DNA of 64,000 bases from Desulfatibacillum aliphaticivorans DSM 15576. Its GTDB lineage: Bacteria > Desulfobacterota > Desulfobacteria > Desulfobacterales > Desulfatibacillaceae. A program made the translations under genes and the position numbers. Positions within the stretch are counted from its first letter, which is position 1. Each line of letters opens with the position of its first letter. The stretch covers positions 124,001 through 188,000 of the forward strand of contig NZ_AUCT01000009.1 in the NCBI RefSeq assembly GCF_000429905.1. The letters run 5' to 3'. Positions 16,469-24,620 of the stretch are shown here, one piece after another. The notes under the pieces are model-generated. The model saw only the letters and a list, made by a program, of their open reading frames with translations. It was not told the DNA's origin and searched no databases.

Positions 16469-16927
16469 ATGACGGAAGACAAGGGGTTTGAGGTTCATGA
16501 CAGACGCGCTTTTGCGTCCCAGGAGCCCGAAAAGGAAGAGGCCGTCCAAAAGGATGCTGACGCCGCTCCTGGCCAGGCCGAAGGGGAGCAGGCTGCTTCG
16601 GAAGAATGCCAAGCCAAGCCGGAAGAATGCCAGGCCAAGAAGGAATACAACACTGCAGGGACCGGCGCAAGCCAGGCTCTGCCGCAGGTGAACTTCCCCA
16701 CCTTCATCATCTCCCTCAGCTCTTCGGTGCTGGTTTATTTGGGAGAAATGGAGGACCCGGCGACCGGGGAGACCGTGGTCAACTTGCCCGTGGCGAAACA
16801 GACCATAGACATCCTGGGAATGCTGGAAGAAAAGACCAAGGGAAACCTGTCTGATGACGAAAGCCGGCTCTTGCAGAATATTCTGTACGACCTGCGCATG
16901 CGCTACGTGGCTTTAGCCAAGAAGTAG
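16469..16927 (+). CDS. DUF1844 domain protein
   Basis: A 152-residue protein. The first 70 residues are low-complexity, rich in Glu, Ala, Lys and Gln (with EECQAKPEECQAK repeats). Residues about 75-150 form the DUF1844 domain: NFPTFIISLSSSVLVYLGEM, then NLPVAKQTIDILGMLEEKTK, and a final DLRMRYVALAKK. The ATG at 16469 follows AAAGGAG by eight bases; an upstream GTG at 16460 lies too close to it. DUF1844 proteins are helical, of unknown function, and in this phylum often stand beside ispE, as here (six bases between stop and next start). Confidence 0.88.
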   Translation: MTEDKGFEVHDRRAFASQEPEKEEAVQKDADAAPGQAEGEQAASEECQAKPEECQAKKEYNTAGTGASQALPQVNFPTFIISLSSSVLVYLGEMEDPATGETVVNLPVAKQTIDILGMLEEKTKGNLSDDESRLLQNILYDLRMRYVALAKK

Positions 16928-16933
16928 GCGGCC

Positions 16934-17791
16934 ATGGCGCCTGACAGGCTTGAAATATCATCCCCGGCAAAGGTCAACCTGACCTTGCGGATATGTGGCA
17001 GGCGGGACGACGGATTCCATGAGATCGAGTCTCTCATGGCGCCCATCAGCCTGAGCGACCGCGTGACCCTGGAAACCGGGGGGAGCGGAATCCGCATCCG
17101 GTGCGATGCGCCGGGGATCCCGGAGGACGAAACCAACCTGGCCTGGAGGGCCGCGGACCTTTTTTTCAAGGAACGCGGCTCCGGGCCGGGTCTTTCGATC
17201 ACCCTGGAGAAAAACATCCCGGCGGGCGCCGGCCTGGGGGGCGGCAGCGGAAACGCAGCCGGCGTCCTGAACGGCCTGAATACGCTTTTGGGGAGACCGT
17301 TCTCTCTGGAAAAGCTGGCGGATATGGGCGCCCGGATAGGGTCCGACGTCCCGTTTTTTGTGTACGGCAAGCCCGCTTGGATAACCGGCGTGGGCGAAGC
17401 TATTGATTTGGTGAGAGGTCTTTATCCACACCATCTTGTGGTTGTGTTTCCCGGGATCGAGGCATCCACGGCCAAGGTATACAAAAAGTGCAATTTGGCG
17501 TTGACAAGGTGCAAAAAAATTCATAGTGTGCCTGACTTGACGGGGGACCCGGCTTATGTGGAAGGTCTGCTTTGCAATGACCTGGAGAGGCCGGCCCTGG
17601 AAGAGTATCCGGGAATAGGAAAAGCCGTGGACGCGCTTTCGCAAACCCAGGCGTTGGGAGTGCTCATGTCCGGGAGCGGAAGTTCGGTGTTCGGGCTGTT
17701 CCGGCAAGAAGCCGAAGCCGTGGAAACGCGGCGGACCCTGGAGTCCAAACATCCCGGATGGCGGGTTTTTTCCTGCCGGTTGCTCGTCTGA
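16934..17791 (+). CDS. ispE: 4-diphosphocytidyl-2-C-methyl-D-erythritol kinase
   Basis: A 285-residue GHMP kinase. It begins with the IspE pattern SSPAKVNLTLRICGRRDDGFHE, including the catalytic Lys and the HE motif, then the ATP-binding loop PAGAGLGGGSGNAAGVL near residue 95, the conserved SDVPFF near 140, and the C-terminal GHMP motif MSGSGSSVFGLF near 240. It phosphorylates CDP-methylerythritol in the non-mevalonate isoprenoid pathway. There is no strong ribosome site, but the start is six bases after the DUF1844 stop, so translation is probably coupled. tRNA-Gln and prs follow, an order common in Deltaproteobacteria. Confidence 0.96.
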   Translation: MAPDRLEISSPAKVNLTLRICGRRDDGFHEIESLMAPISLSDRVTLETGGSGIRIRCDAPGIPEDETNLAWRAADLFFKERGSGPGLSITLEKNIPAGAGLGGGSGNAAGVLNGLNTLLGRPFSLEKLADMGARIGSDVPFFVYGKPAWITGVGEAIDLVRGLYPHHLVVVFPGIEASTAKVYKKCNLALTRCKKIHSVPDLTGDPAYVEGLLCNDLERPALEEYPGIGKAVDALSQTQALGVLMSGSGSSVFGLFRQEAEAVETRRTLESKHPGWRVFSCRLLV

Positions 17792-17857
17792 TTCTTGTTG
17801 TCCGAACGGAGAGACGCCCTGTTCGGGCGGCGGTTAAAAAATTTGGTTATAGCTTGC

Positions 17858-17932
17858 AGGGGCGTCGTCAAGCGGTAAGACACATGGTTTTGGTCCATGC
17901 ATTCGGGGGTTCGAATCCTCCCGCCCCTGCCA
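17858..17932 (+). tRNA. tRNA-Gln (anticodon TTG)
   Basis: A 75-base tRNA with encoded CCA. Acceptor AGGGGCG pairs with CGCCCCT; the anticodon stem CATGG/CCATG encloses TTTTGGT, giving TTG; the T-arm is CGGGGGTTCGAATCCTCCCG. It lies 66 bases after ispE and 210 before prs. Confidence 0.96.
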
Positions 17933-18142
17933 TTTCATTGAATTGCACGTTGCAGTATTGAGCGTGTTACGCGGGGAGCCTGCACCAAGCCGAAACTTTG
18001 ACGGCGCTAAGGCCGATCTTTGGGACGCACGGCATGCTTAGAATCCTCTGCGCGCCACAGGCCTTGTTATCGGGAAGATGACAGGGCCGTGTTTGTGGTC
18101 AAGGGGCGTAATCGGCCAAGAGAGGCCGGAAAAAAGGACGAC

Positions 18143-19081
18143 ATGAACGATCTCCAGATCTTTACCGGTAATGCTAATCCCGGGGTAGCCCGGAAAATTT
18201 GCGGATATCTTGAAAAGCCTCTCGGCGACGCCGTGGTGAAGACCTTTTCAGACGGCGAAATTCAGATAGAAATCCGGGAGAATGTGCGGAGTAAGGACGT
18301 TTTCGTCGTGCAGTCAACCTGTTGCCCGGTCAACGACTCCCTCATGGAACTGCTGCTCATGATCGACGCCTTTAAAAGGGCCTCGGCCAAGCGCATTACG
18401 GCGGTCATGCCCTACTACGGGTACGCCAGGCAGGACAAAAAAGTAGCGCCGCGCGCGCCCATCAGCGCCAAGCTGGTCGCCGACTGCCTCACCGCCGCCG
18501 GCGCCAACCGGATTATCACCATGGATCTCCACGCCGGTCAGATCCAGGGATTTTTCGGCATTCCCGTGGACAACCTCTTCGCCGCGCCCGTGCTTCTCAA
18601 AGACATGAAAAAATCCTATAACCATGAAATCGTGATAGTAAGCCCCGACGCCGGCGGCGTGGAAAGAGCCCGCGCTTTTGCAAAGCGCATGGGCGCCGAC
18701 CTTGCCATTGTGGACAAAAGAAGGCCCGCACCGAATCAGGTGGAGGCCATGAACGTCATCGGCAACGTTGAGGGTAAAATAGCAATATTGTTGGACGATA
18801 TGGTGGATACTGCCGGCACCCTGACGCAGGCGGCCTTGGCCCTGGCTGAAAAAGGCGCCAAGGAGGTGCACGCTTACGCCTCCCACGCCGTACTTTCGGG
18901 TCCCGCTGTGGAACGGGTCAAAGGTTCTGCGTTAAAGAGCCTGGTCGTCACCGACACGGTTCCCCTGAGCGAAGAAGCCAGCAAAGTGGACAAGATTCGG
19001 GTTCTCTCCATCGCAGACGTGGTGGGCGAGGCCATTATCAGAAGCCACACGGGCGACTCGGTCAGCCACCTTTTCGTATAA
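18143..19081 (+). CDS. prs: Ribose-phosphate pyrophosphokinase
   Basis: A 312-residue PRPP synthetase. The start MNDLQIFTGNANPGVARK at 18143 has AAAAAGGACGAC before it and matches the family; the frame is open 41 codons upstream without support. Motifs: RSKDVFVVQSTC, the ATP-binding PYYGYARQDKK near 96, the metal-binding DLHAGQIQGFF near 130, the ribose-phosphate loop DDMVDTAGTL near 217, and SHAVLSGPAVER. It makes PRPP from ribose 5-phosphate and ATP for nucleotide, His and Trp synthesis. It is followed at 23 bases by the L25 gene. Confidence 0.98.
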   Translation: MNDLQIFTGNANPGVARKICGYLEKPLGDAVVKTFSDGEIQIEIRENVRSKDVFVVQSTCCPVNDSLMELLLMIDAFKRASAKRITAVMPYYGYARQDKKVAPRAPISAKLVADCLTAAGANRIITMDLHAGQIQGFFGIPVDNLFAAPVLLKDMKKSYNHEIVIVSPDAGGVERARAFAKRMGADLAIVDKRRPAPNQVEAMNVIGNVEGKIAILLDDMVDTAGTLTQAALALAEKGAKEVHAYASHAVLSGPAVERVKGSALKSLVVTDTVPLSEEASKVDKIRVLSIADVVGEAIIRSHTGDSVSHLFV

Positions 19082-19104
19082 TACTTTAATCGGAGGTAGT
19101 ATCC

Positions 19105-19761
19105 TTGAAAACTCATGAACTAAAAGCCAGCCCCAGAACCACCCGGGGCAACGGTCCCGCCAGGGCTCTCAGAAGGGAAGGCTTCATTCCCGCTGTTCTT
19201 TACGGACCTGATTCCGAACCCATCACCCTCAGCGTGTCCCACAAAGATCTGTCGGACATCCTGCAAGGCGTGGGTTCCAGTCAGGTCATGTTCAATCTTA
19301 ATATAGAAGGCGCGGACGCCCCTCGCAAGGCCATGATTAAGGAATTGCAGACCAACGTGGTGAGCCAGCGGTATCTTCATGCCGACTTCTACGAAATCAG
19401 CATGGACCGCAAGCTCCACGTCATGGTTCCCGTGGTGGTGGAAGGCAAGAGCAAAGGCATGGAAGAAGGCGGCCTTTTGCAGGTTATTCGCCGCGAACTG
19501 GAAGTCATCTGCCTGCCCGGCGACATTCCGGAAGAGTTCGTCATCGACGTGACCGAACTGGGAATCGGCGAAGCCGTCCACTTGTCGGATGTGCCCAAGG
19601 GCGACGCCGTGGAATTTCCGGAAAGCGCGGACTTCACCGTAGTGACGGTGGTTGCGCCCACCGCCTCGGCCCTGCCTGAAGAAGGCGAGGAAGGCGAGGA
19701 AGGCGAAGAAGGCGTAGAAGGCGGAGAGGCCGAAGGCGCCGAGGCTGCTTCCGAGGAATAG
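19105..19761 (+). CDS. rplY: Ribosomal protein L25, CTC type
   Basis: A 218-residue long-form L25. A TTG start is used: CGGAGGTAGTATCC stands directly in front, and the first residues (MKTHELKASPRTTRGNGPAR) match the family. N-terminal L25 domain (about 1-95) binds 5S rRNA; the TL5/CTC C-terminal beta domain follows (about 96-190). The tail is a very acidic Glu-Gly repeat (EEGEEGEEGEEGVEGGEAEG), a feature of this form. The gene lies between prs and pth. Confidence 0.96.
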   Translation: MKTHELKASPRTTRGNGPARALRREGFIPAVLYGPDSEPITLSVSHKDLSDILQGVGSSQVMFNLNIEGADAPRKAMIKELQTNVVSQRYLHADFYEISMDRKLHVMVPVVVEGKSKGMEEGGLLQVIRRELEVICLPGDIPEEFVIDVTELGIGEAVHLSDVPKGDAVEFPESADFTVVTVVAPTASALPEEGEEGEEGEEGVEGGEAEGAEAASEE

Positions 19762-19779
19762 AAGCAGGGCTGAACGTGC

Positions 19780-20454
19780 ATGCCTTTTTTTTCGATTTTT
19801 AAACGTGAAATTTTTCGCAAACTTACCGGAAAGGCGAAAGATCGCGAAAACGCCGCGTTTCAGGCCCTGCACCAACCCCAATCATGGCTGGTGGCGGGAC
19901 TGGGAAATCCGGGAGAAAAATATTCGCAAACCCGTCACAACATCGGGTTCATGGCAGCGGACCTTCTGGGGGAAAAGTGGCGGTTAGGGTTTGAGACTCA
20001 CGGCGCCAGCCTTTTTGGCGCCGGCCTCATCGGCGAAACGCCGGCGGGCGTGATCAAACCGCAGTCTTACATGAATTTGAGCGGCCCTCCGATTTGGGAG
20101 ATCGCTGGTAAGTTCGGAATAGACAGGGAACGGGTTCTGGTTATACACGATGATTTGGACCTTCCCTTTGGAAAGATTAAAATCAAAAAGAAAGGAGGAC
20201 ACGGCGGACACAAAGGGATTCAATCGCTGATCCAATCTTTTGGGGACGGGGACTTTCCCCGGCTCCGCGTAGGAATTGGGCGCCCTCCTGCCGGACAGTC
20301 CGTTGTGGATCATGTTCTGGGCAGGTTCGACGCCGAAGAAAATTTGGTCCTCGGTAAAGTGCTTGCGCTTTCCGGAGACGCAGTGGAAACGGTTCTTCGA
20401 GAGGGAATCTCGAAGGGAATGAATTCATTCAATAACCAACAGATTACAGCCTGA
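19780..20454 (+). CDS. pth: Peptidyl-tRNA hydrolase
   Basis: A 224-residue Pth. The enzyme core starts near residue 36 (WLVAGLGNPGEKYSQTRHNIGF), with the catalytic His in TRHNIGF, Asn in SYMNLSG, and Asp in IHDDLDLPFGKIKIKKKGGHGGHKG. The first 35 residues (rich in Phe, Arg and Lys) are an N-terminal extension beyond the usual 190-residue length; no better downstream start exists, so the extension may be real. It releases tRNA from peptidyl-tRNA that has dropped off ribosomes. It is 18 bases after rplY, as in many bacteria. Confidence 0.96.
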   Translation: MPFFSIFKREIFRKLTGKAKDRENAAFQALHQPQSWLVAGLGNPGEKYSQTRHNIGFMAADLLGEKWRLGFETHGASLFGAGLIGETPAGVIKPQSYMNLSGPPIWEIAGKFGIDRERVLVIHDDLDLPFGKIKIKKKGGHGGHKGIQSLIQSFGDGDFPRLRVGIGRPPAGQSVVDHVLGRFDAEENLVLGKVLALSGDAVETVLREGISKGMNSFNNQQITA

Positions 20455-20545
20455 GCAACACCAAAGTCCGCAGCGCCTCGTCGTGTCCGGGCATATGCTG
20501 TTTGACGCCGGTGGTTCTCATGGCAGGAAAACGAGGGAGGAAGTA

Positions 20546-22600
20546 ATGGCATTATTGGACGTTTTTATGGCAAACATACCCCTGTATTGCGCCATCGTAG
20601 GCCTTCTTGGGGTGGCATTTGCGGCTTTGCTCGCAATTACGGTAAAGAACGCTCCGGCCGGCGATAAGAAAATGACTGACATCGCCGACGCTATCAAGGA
20701 AGGCGCTATCGCTTACTTGAACCGTCAGCTCAAAAGCATGGGCGCGGTGGGCATTGTTATTTTTATTGTTATCTTTATTACTCTGGGCTCCAAGGCTGCG
20801 TTTGGCTTCCTGGTTGGCGCCGTGGCTTCTTTCATCGCCGGTTATGTCGGCATGAGAGTTTCCGTTATCGCTAACGTGCGTGTGGCCGAATCCGCCAAAA
20901 AGGGTTTGTCCGCTGCTCTGAGCCTGGCTTTCCGCGGTGGCGCCGTCACCGGTATGATGGTCGCCTCTCTGGCGCTGACCGCTGTTGCCGGTTACTACAC
21001 CATCCTGATGCAGGCCGGCGGCGAACATGCCGCTCGCGAAGCTGTGACCGCTCTGGTTGCCCTGGGTTTTGGTGGATCTCTGATCTCCATTTTTGCTCGT
21101 CTTGGCGGCGGTATCTTCACCAAGGGCGCTGACGTGGGCGCTGACTTGGTTGGTAAAGTGGAAGCCGGCATCCCCGAAGACGATCCGCGCAACCCCGCCG
21201 TTATCGCTGACAACGTCGGCGACAACGTCGGCGACTGCGCCGGTATGGCTGCTGACCTGTTCGAGACCTACGGCGTGACCGCTGTGGCAGCTATGCTGCT
21301 GGGCCACCTGCTGTACCCCAACTTTGAACTGGCCACCACCTTCCCGCTGGTTCTTGGCGCCATCTCCATTTTCGCTTCCGCCATCGCCATTTTCTTTGTG
21401 CGTCTTGGCTCCAACAGCGAATACATCATGGGCGCTCTGTACAAAGGCATGTTCGGCGCTGCCATTCTGGCCGGCATCGCCTTCTACTTTGTCATCCAGA
21501 AAATCTGGGTGGGCAACGAAATCCCGGCCATGAACATTTTCTACGCTACCCTGGTCGGTCTGGTGCTGACGGTTCTCATCGTTATCATCACCGAATTCTA
21601 CACAGGCATCTACACTCCTGTTAAGACCGTTGCCCAGGCTTCCGTAACGGGTCATGGCACCAACATCATTGCTGGTCTCGGCGTTTCCATGCAGGCTACT
21701 GCTGCTCCTGTTATCGCCATCTGCGCCGCCATCTGGTTGGCATATAATTTTGCCGGCCTGTACGGCATTGCTATGGCCGCCATGTCCATGCTGTCCATGA
21801 CCGGTATGGTCATCGCAGTTGACGCTTACGGCCCCATTACCGACAACGCCGGCGGCATCGCTGAAATGGCTGAAATGGACGAATCCGTCCGCGCCGTCAC
21901 CGATCCCCTGGATGCTGTTGGTAACACCACCAAGGCTGTCACCAAGGGTTACGCCATCGGCTCCGCCGGTCTGGCTGCTCTGGTTCTGTTTGCTTCTTAC
22001 GTGTTTGAATTCCAGATTCAGGGCGGCAAAGGCGCTAGCGCCATCGCCTTCGATCTGTCCGATGTTGACGTCATCATCGGTCTGTTTATCGGCGGCCTGC
22101 TGCCTTACCTGTTCGCTTCCATGGCCATGATGGCTGTTGGCCGCGCAGGCGGCGCTGTTGTTGAAGAAGTTCGTCGTCAGTTCCGCGAAATTCCTGGAAT
22201 CATGGAAGGCACCGGCAAACCTGACTACGCTGCTTGCGTTGACATCGTCACCACTTTCGCTCTGAAAGAGATGATGGTCCCCGCCATCCTGCCCGTGCTG
22301 GCTCCTGTTGTTGTGGGCCTGCTGCTTGGCAAGGTTGCTCTGGGCGGCCTGCTTATCGGCTCCATCATCACCGGTGTGTTCGTGGCTATCTCCATGACCA
22401 CGGGCGGCGCTGCATGGGACAATGCCAAGAAATACATCGAAGACGGCCACCTGGGCGGCAAGGGCTCCGACGCCCATAAAGCCGCCGTTACCGGCGACAC
22501 CGTAGGCGACCCCTACAAAGACACCGCCGGCCCGGCTGTCAACCCCATGATCAAGATCCTGAACGTTGTTGCTCTGCTCATGGTGCCTTTCCTGATCTAA
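20546..22600 (+). CDS. hppA: Membrane-bound proton-translocating pyrophosphatase (K+-independent type)
   Basis: A 684-residue integral membrane protein with about 16 hydrophobic segments. The start at 20546 has GAGGGAGGAAG in front. The pyrophosphate site is seen in KGADVGADLVGKVEAGIPED, then PRNPAVIADNVGDNVGDCAG, and a final DTVGDPYKDTAGPAVNPMI. The motif GNTTKAVTKG has Lys where K+-dependent enzymes have Ala, the marker for the K+-independent proton-pumping class. It saves energy by coupling PPi hydrolysis to proton export, useful when substrate activation to acyl-CoA releases PPi. The gene uses GCT and GTT codons far more than its GCC-rich neighbours, as expected for very high expression. 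A strong terminator follows. Confidence 0.97.
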   Translation: MALLDVFMANIPLYCAIVGLLGVAFAALLAITVKNAPAGDKKMTDIADAIKEGAIAYLNRQLKSMGAVGIVIFIVIFITLGSKAAFGFLVGAVASFIAGYVGMRVSVIANVRVAESAKKGLSAALSLAFRGGAVTGMMVASLALTAVAGYYTILMQAGGEHAAREAVTALVALGFGGSLISIFARLGGGIFTKGADVGADLVGKVEAGIPEDDPRNPAVIADNVGDNVGDCAGMAADLFETYGVTAVAAMLLGHLLYPNFELATTFPLVLGAISIFASAIAIFFVRLGSNSEYIMGALYKGMFGAAILAGIAFYFVIQKIWVGNEIPAMNIFYATLVGLVLTVLIVIITEFYTGIYTPVKTVAQASVTGHGTNIIAGLGVSMQATAAPVIAICAAIWLAYNFAGLYGIAMAAMSMLSMTGMVIAVDAYGPITDNAGGIAEMAEMDESVRAVTDPLDAVGNTTKAVTKGYAIGSAGLAALVLFASYVFEFQIQGGKGASAIAFDLSDVDVIIGLFIGGLLPYLFASMAMMAVGRAGGAVVEEVRRQFREIPGIMEGTGKPDYAACVDIVTTFALKEMMVPAILPVLAPVVVGLLLGKVALGGLLIGSIITGVFVAISMTTGGAAWDNAKKYIEDGHLGGKGSDAHKAAVTGDTVGDPYKDTAGPAVNPMIKILNVVALLMVPFLI

Positions 22601-22636
22601 TCGCACCCGCGGATCACACGTGATCTAAGCAGTACC

Positions 22637-22675
22637 CCGGGGCTGGCGCCTTGCGCGCCGGCCCCGATTTTTTTT
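22637..22675 (+). terminator. Rho-independent terminator after hppA
   Basis: GGGGCTGGCGC (22639-22649) pairs with GCGCCGGCCCC (22655-22665), followed by a run of eight T. Confidence 0.9.
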
Positions 22676-22714
22676 AGCCCCGCCTAATTGTTTATTTCTG
22701 ATATTTTCCGGCTG

Positions 22715-22743
22715 TTGCATCAATCCATTTTTTGTGATATATA
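22715..22743 (+). promoter_or_regulatory. Candidate promoter of the CarD-family gene
   Basis: TTGCAT and TATATA separated by 17 bases, about 130 bases before the ATG and after the hppA terminator. Confidence 0.5.
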
Positions 22744-22873
22744 TATTATGTTAGGCCGGTGTGACAACTGGCGCCCGCGTTTTTGGGCGGGGTGAGCGGG
22801 CTTCGGTTTCCGTGGTATGGGAATTGGAAGCCTCTTGTATTTTAATGCGAACAGTAAAATTTAGGTGAATATA

Positions 22874-23407
22874 ATGAGCGAAAATCTGCAGGTAAATTCA
22901 AACCAGGACGCCTCGGAGGAATATACCTTTTCCGTCAATGACCTGGCCGTTTACCCTGCGCACGGGGTGGGTCGCATTGAGGCTGTCGAGACCCGCACCA
23001 TTGGCGGAGAAAAACAAAGTTTTTATATAATGCGGATCCTGGAAAATGACATGGTCATCATGATTCCCACCCAAAACGTGGAATCGGTGGGCCTGCGTGA
23101 AGTCATTCGCAAAGGCGATGTGTCCCAAGTTTACGCCATTTTAGGCGAAAAGGAAATCCCCCCCGACAATCAAACATGGAATCGCCGTTACAGGGATTAT
23201 ATGGAAAAAATCAAGACCGGCAGCCTTTTTGAGGTGGCCGGCGTGTTTAGGGACCTTTACCTGCTCAAGGTCACCAAAGACCTTTCCTTTGGAGAACGCA
23301 AACTTTTGGATACGGCGCAAACGCTTTTGCTCAAAGAACTTTCCATTGCCAAAAGCTGCACCGAAGAAGTGATTATGTCGGAAATTGAATCCCTGCTCGA
23401 GTCCTAA
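22874..23407 (+). CDS. CarD/CdnL-family RNA polymerase-binding regulator
   Basis: A 177-residue protein. The N-terminal CarD/TRCF Tudor-like RNA-polymerase-interaction domain starts near residue 20 (FSVNDLAVYPAHGVGRIEAV) and includes IPTQNVESVGLREV; the helical C-terminal DNA-binding part includes WNRRYRDYMEKIKTG and VAGVFRDLYLLKVTKDLSFG, close to CdnL. The ATG at 22874 is used; a GTG three codons earlier lies too near the ribosome site. Such proteins bind the polymerase beta subunit and stabilise open complexes, notably at rRNA promoters. It is followed by rluD at 60 bases. Confidence 0.93.
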   Translation: MSENLQVNSNQDASEEYTFSVNDLAVYPAHGVGRIEAVETRTIGGEKQSFYIMRILENDMVIMIPTQNVESVGLREVIRKGDVSQVYAILGEKEIPPDNQTWNRRYRDYMEKIKTGSLFEVAGVFRDLYLLKVTKDLSFGERKLLDTAQTLLLKELSIAKSCTEEVIMSEIESLLES

Positions 23408-23467
23408 CTCCTGGCAGGCAAGGCCGCTCCCCGGGCTCAGCGCATCCAAAGGGGAAGAATCAAGCCC

Positions 23468-24433
23468 ATGACGGGTGATCAAACTTACCAATTCAAAGTT
23501 CAAAATAAAGAACAGGGACAAAGGCTGGACGCTTTTGTCCCTGTTCATTGTAAGGACCTCTCCAGAAACGCCTGCGCCCGGCTCATACGCCAGGGCCTCG
23601 TTACAGTGGACAAGTCCGTCAAGAAGCCTTCCTATGTTTTAAAGCCAGGAGAAATGGTCTCCGTAACCGTGCCTGAGCCTGAGACGGCGGATATTGTCGC
23701 TCAGGACATGGACCTGGCCATCCTTTATGAGGATAGGGATATTGTGGCGGTGAACAAGCCGCCGGGCATGGTGGTGCATCCGGCCCCGGGTCATAGCAGC
23801 AATACCCTTGTGAACGCTCTCCTGGCTCACTGCAAGGACCTTTCCGGTATAGGAGGGGTGCAGAGGCCGGGCATCGTCCACAGGCTGGATAAGGACACCT
23901 CAGGGGTGATTCTGGCGGCCAAGAACGACGCCGCCCACGCCGGGCTGTCCGAACAGTTGGCCCAAAGGCGTGTGGAAAAATTCTATCTGGCCCTTGCCCA
24001 TGGAGTCATCAAGGAGGACACGGGCGTTATAGACCTCCCCCTGGCCCGCCATCCTTCGGACAGAAAGCGCATGCACGTTTCCACTCCGGCCAAAGGCAGG
24101 GAGGCCTTAAGTCTGTGGACGGTAAAGGAGCGTTTTTTAGACGCGACCTTTGTAAAGGTGCAGATTAAAACCGGCCGGACCCATCAGATCCGGGTGCATT
24201 TGGCGGCGCTCCATCATCCGGTGATTGGCGATACGGTGTATGGGGGCAGGAAAAAGCGCGGCCGTTTGCCCGCCTCCGTCCTGGGCAAGGCGCCGCCGCC
24301 GGAGCGTCAAATGCTTCACGCCCACATCGTGTCGTTCACCCATCCCGTGACAGGGGAAAAACTGACCCTGACCGCTCCCTTGCCTCAAGACATGGCCCAA
24401 CTATTGGAGGCGCTCCGGGAGAGCCCAAAATAG
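23468..24433 (+). CDS. rluD: RluD-family 23S rRNA pseudouridine synthase
   Basis: A 321-residue enzyme. An S4 RNA-binding domain (about 15-75, QRLDAFVPVHCKDLSRNACA) is followed by the pseudouridine synthase domain with the catalytic Asp in GIVHRLDKDTSGVILAAK near residue 140 and the conserved KTGRTHQIRVHLAALHHPVI near 238. Length and order match RluD, which modifies helix 69 of 23S rRNA; RluC-type specificity cannot be fully excluded. It has a GGGGAAG ribosome site and runs convergently toward the aminotransferase gene. Confidence 0.9.
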   Translation: MTGDQTYQFKVQNKEQGQRLDAFVPVHCKDLSRNACARLIRQGLVTVDKSVKKPSYVLKPGEMVSVTVPEPETADIVAQDMDLAILYEDRDIVAVNKPPGMVVHPAPGHSSNTLVNALLAHCKDLSGIGGVQRPGIVHRLDKDTSGVILAAKNDAAHAGLSEQLAQRRVEKFYLALAHGVIKEDTGVIDLPLARHPSDRKRMHVSTPAKGREALSLWTVKERFLDATFVKVQIKTGRTHQIRVHLAALHHPVIGDTVYGGRKKRGRLPASVLGKAPPPERQMLHAHIVSFTHPVTGEKLTLTAPLPQDMAQLLEALRESPK

Positions 24434-24620
24434 CAGATTGGCCGACTGATACCCAGTTGTGATCATTCGAGTAATTTGCGCTTTCATTCAGGTAGTTCTG
24501 AAGGACGATTTCATGGGCACGATACTTATCTCCACGGTCTTGCTCAGCAAGTTGCATGACTGTCGGGGGGATAAGTTCATTTCCCCAGAAATTTCAAGCG
24601 CCCTTTGAATCCGCCTTTTC

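Noticed and set aside
20552..22606. A 684-residue open frame on the minus strand opposite hppA
   Set aside because: It mirrors hppA almost exactly, its product is a His/Gly/Asp/Gln-rich low-quality sequence, and the plus strand encodes all pyrophosphatase motifs. Similar antisense frames opposite serC, serA, glnE, the aminotransferase and the iron-sulfur gene are rejected for the same reason: GC-rich third positions keep the opposite strand open.
24336..24557. A 73-residue minus-strand frame between rluD and the aminotransferase
   Set aside because: It overlaps the end of rluD, has no ribosome site and no family I recognise.
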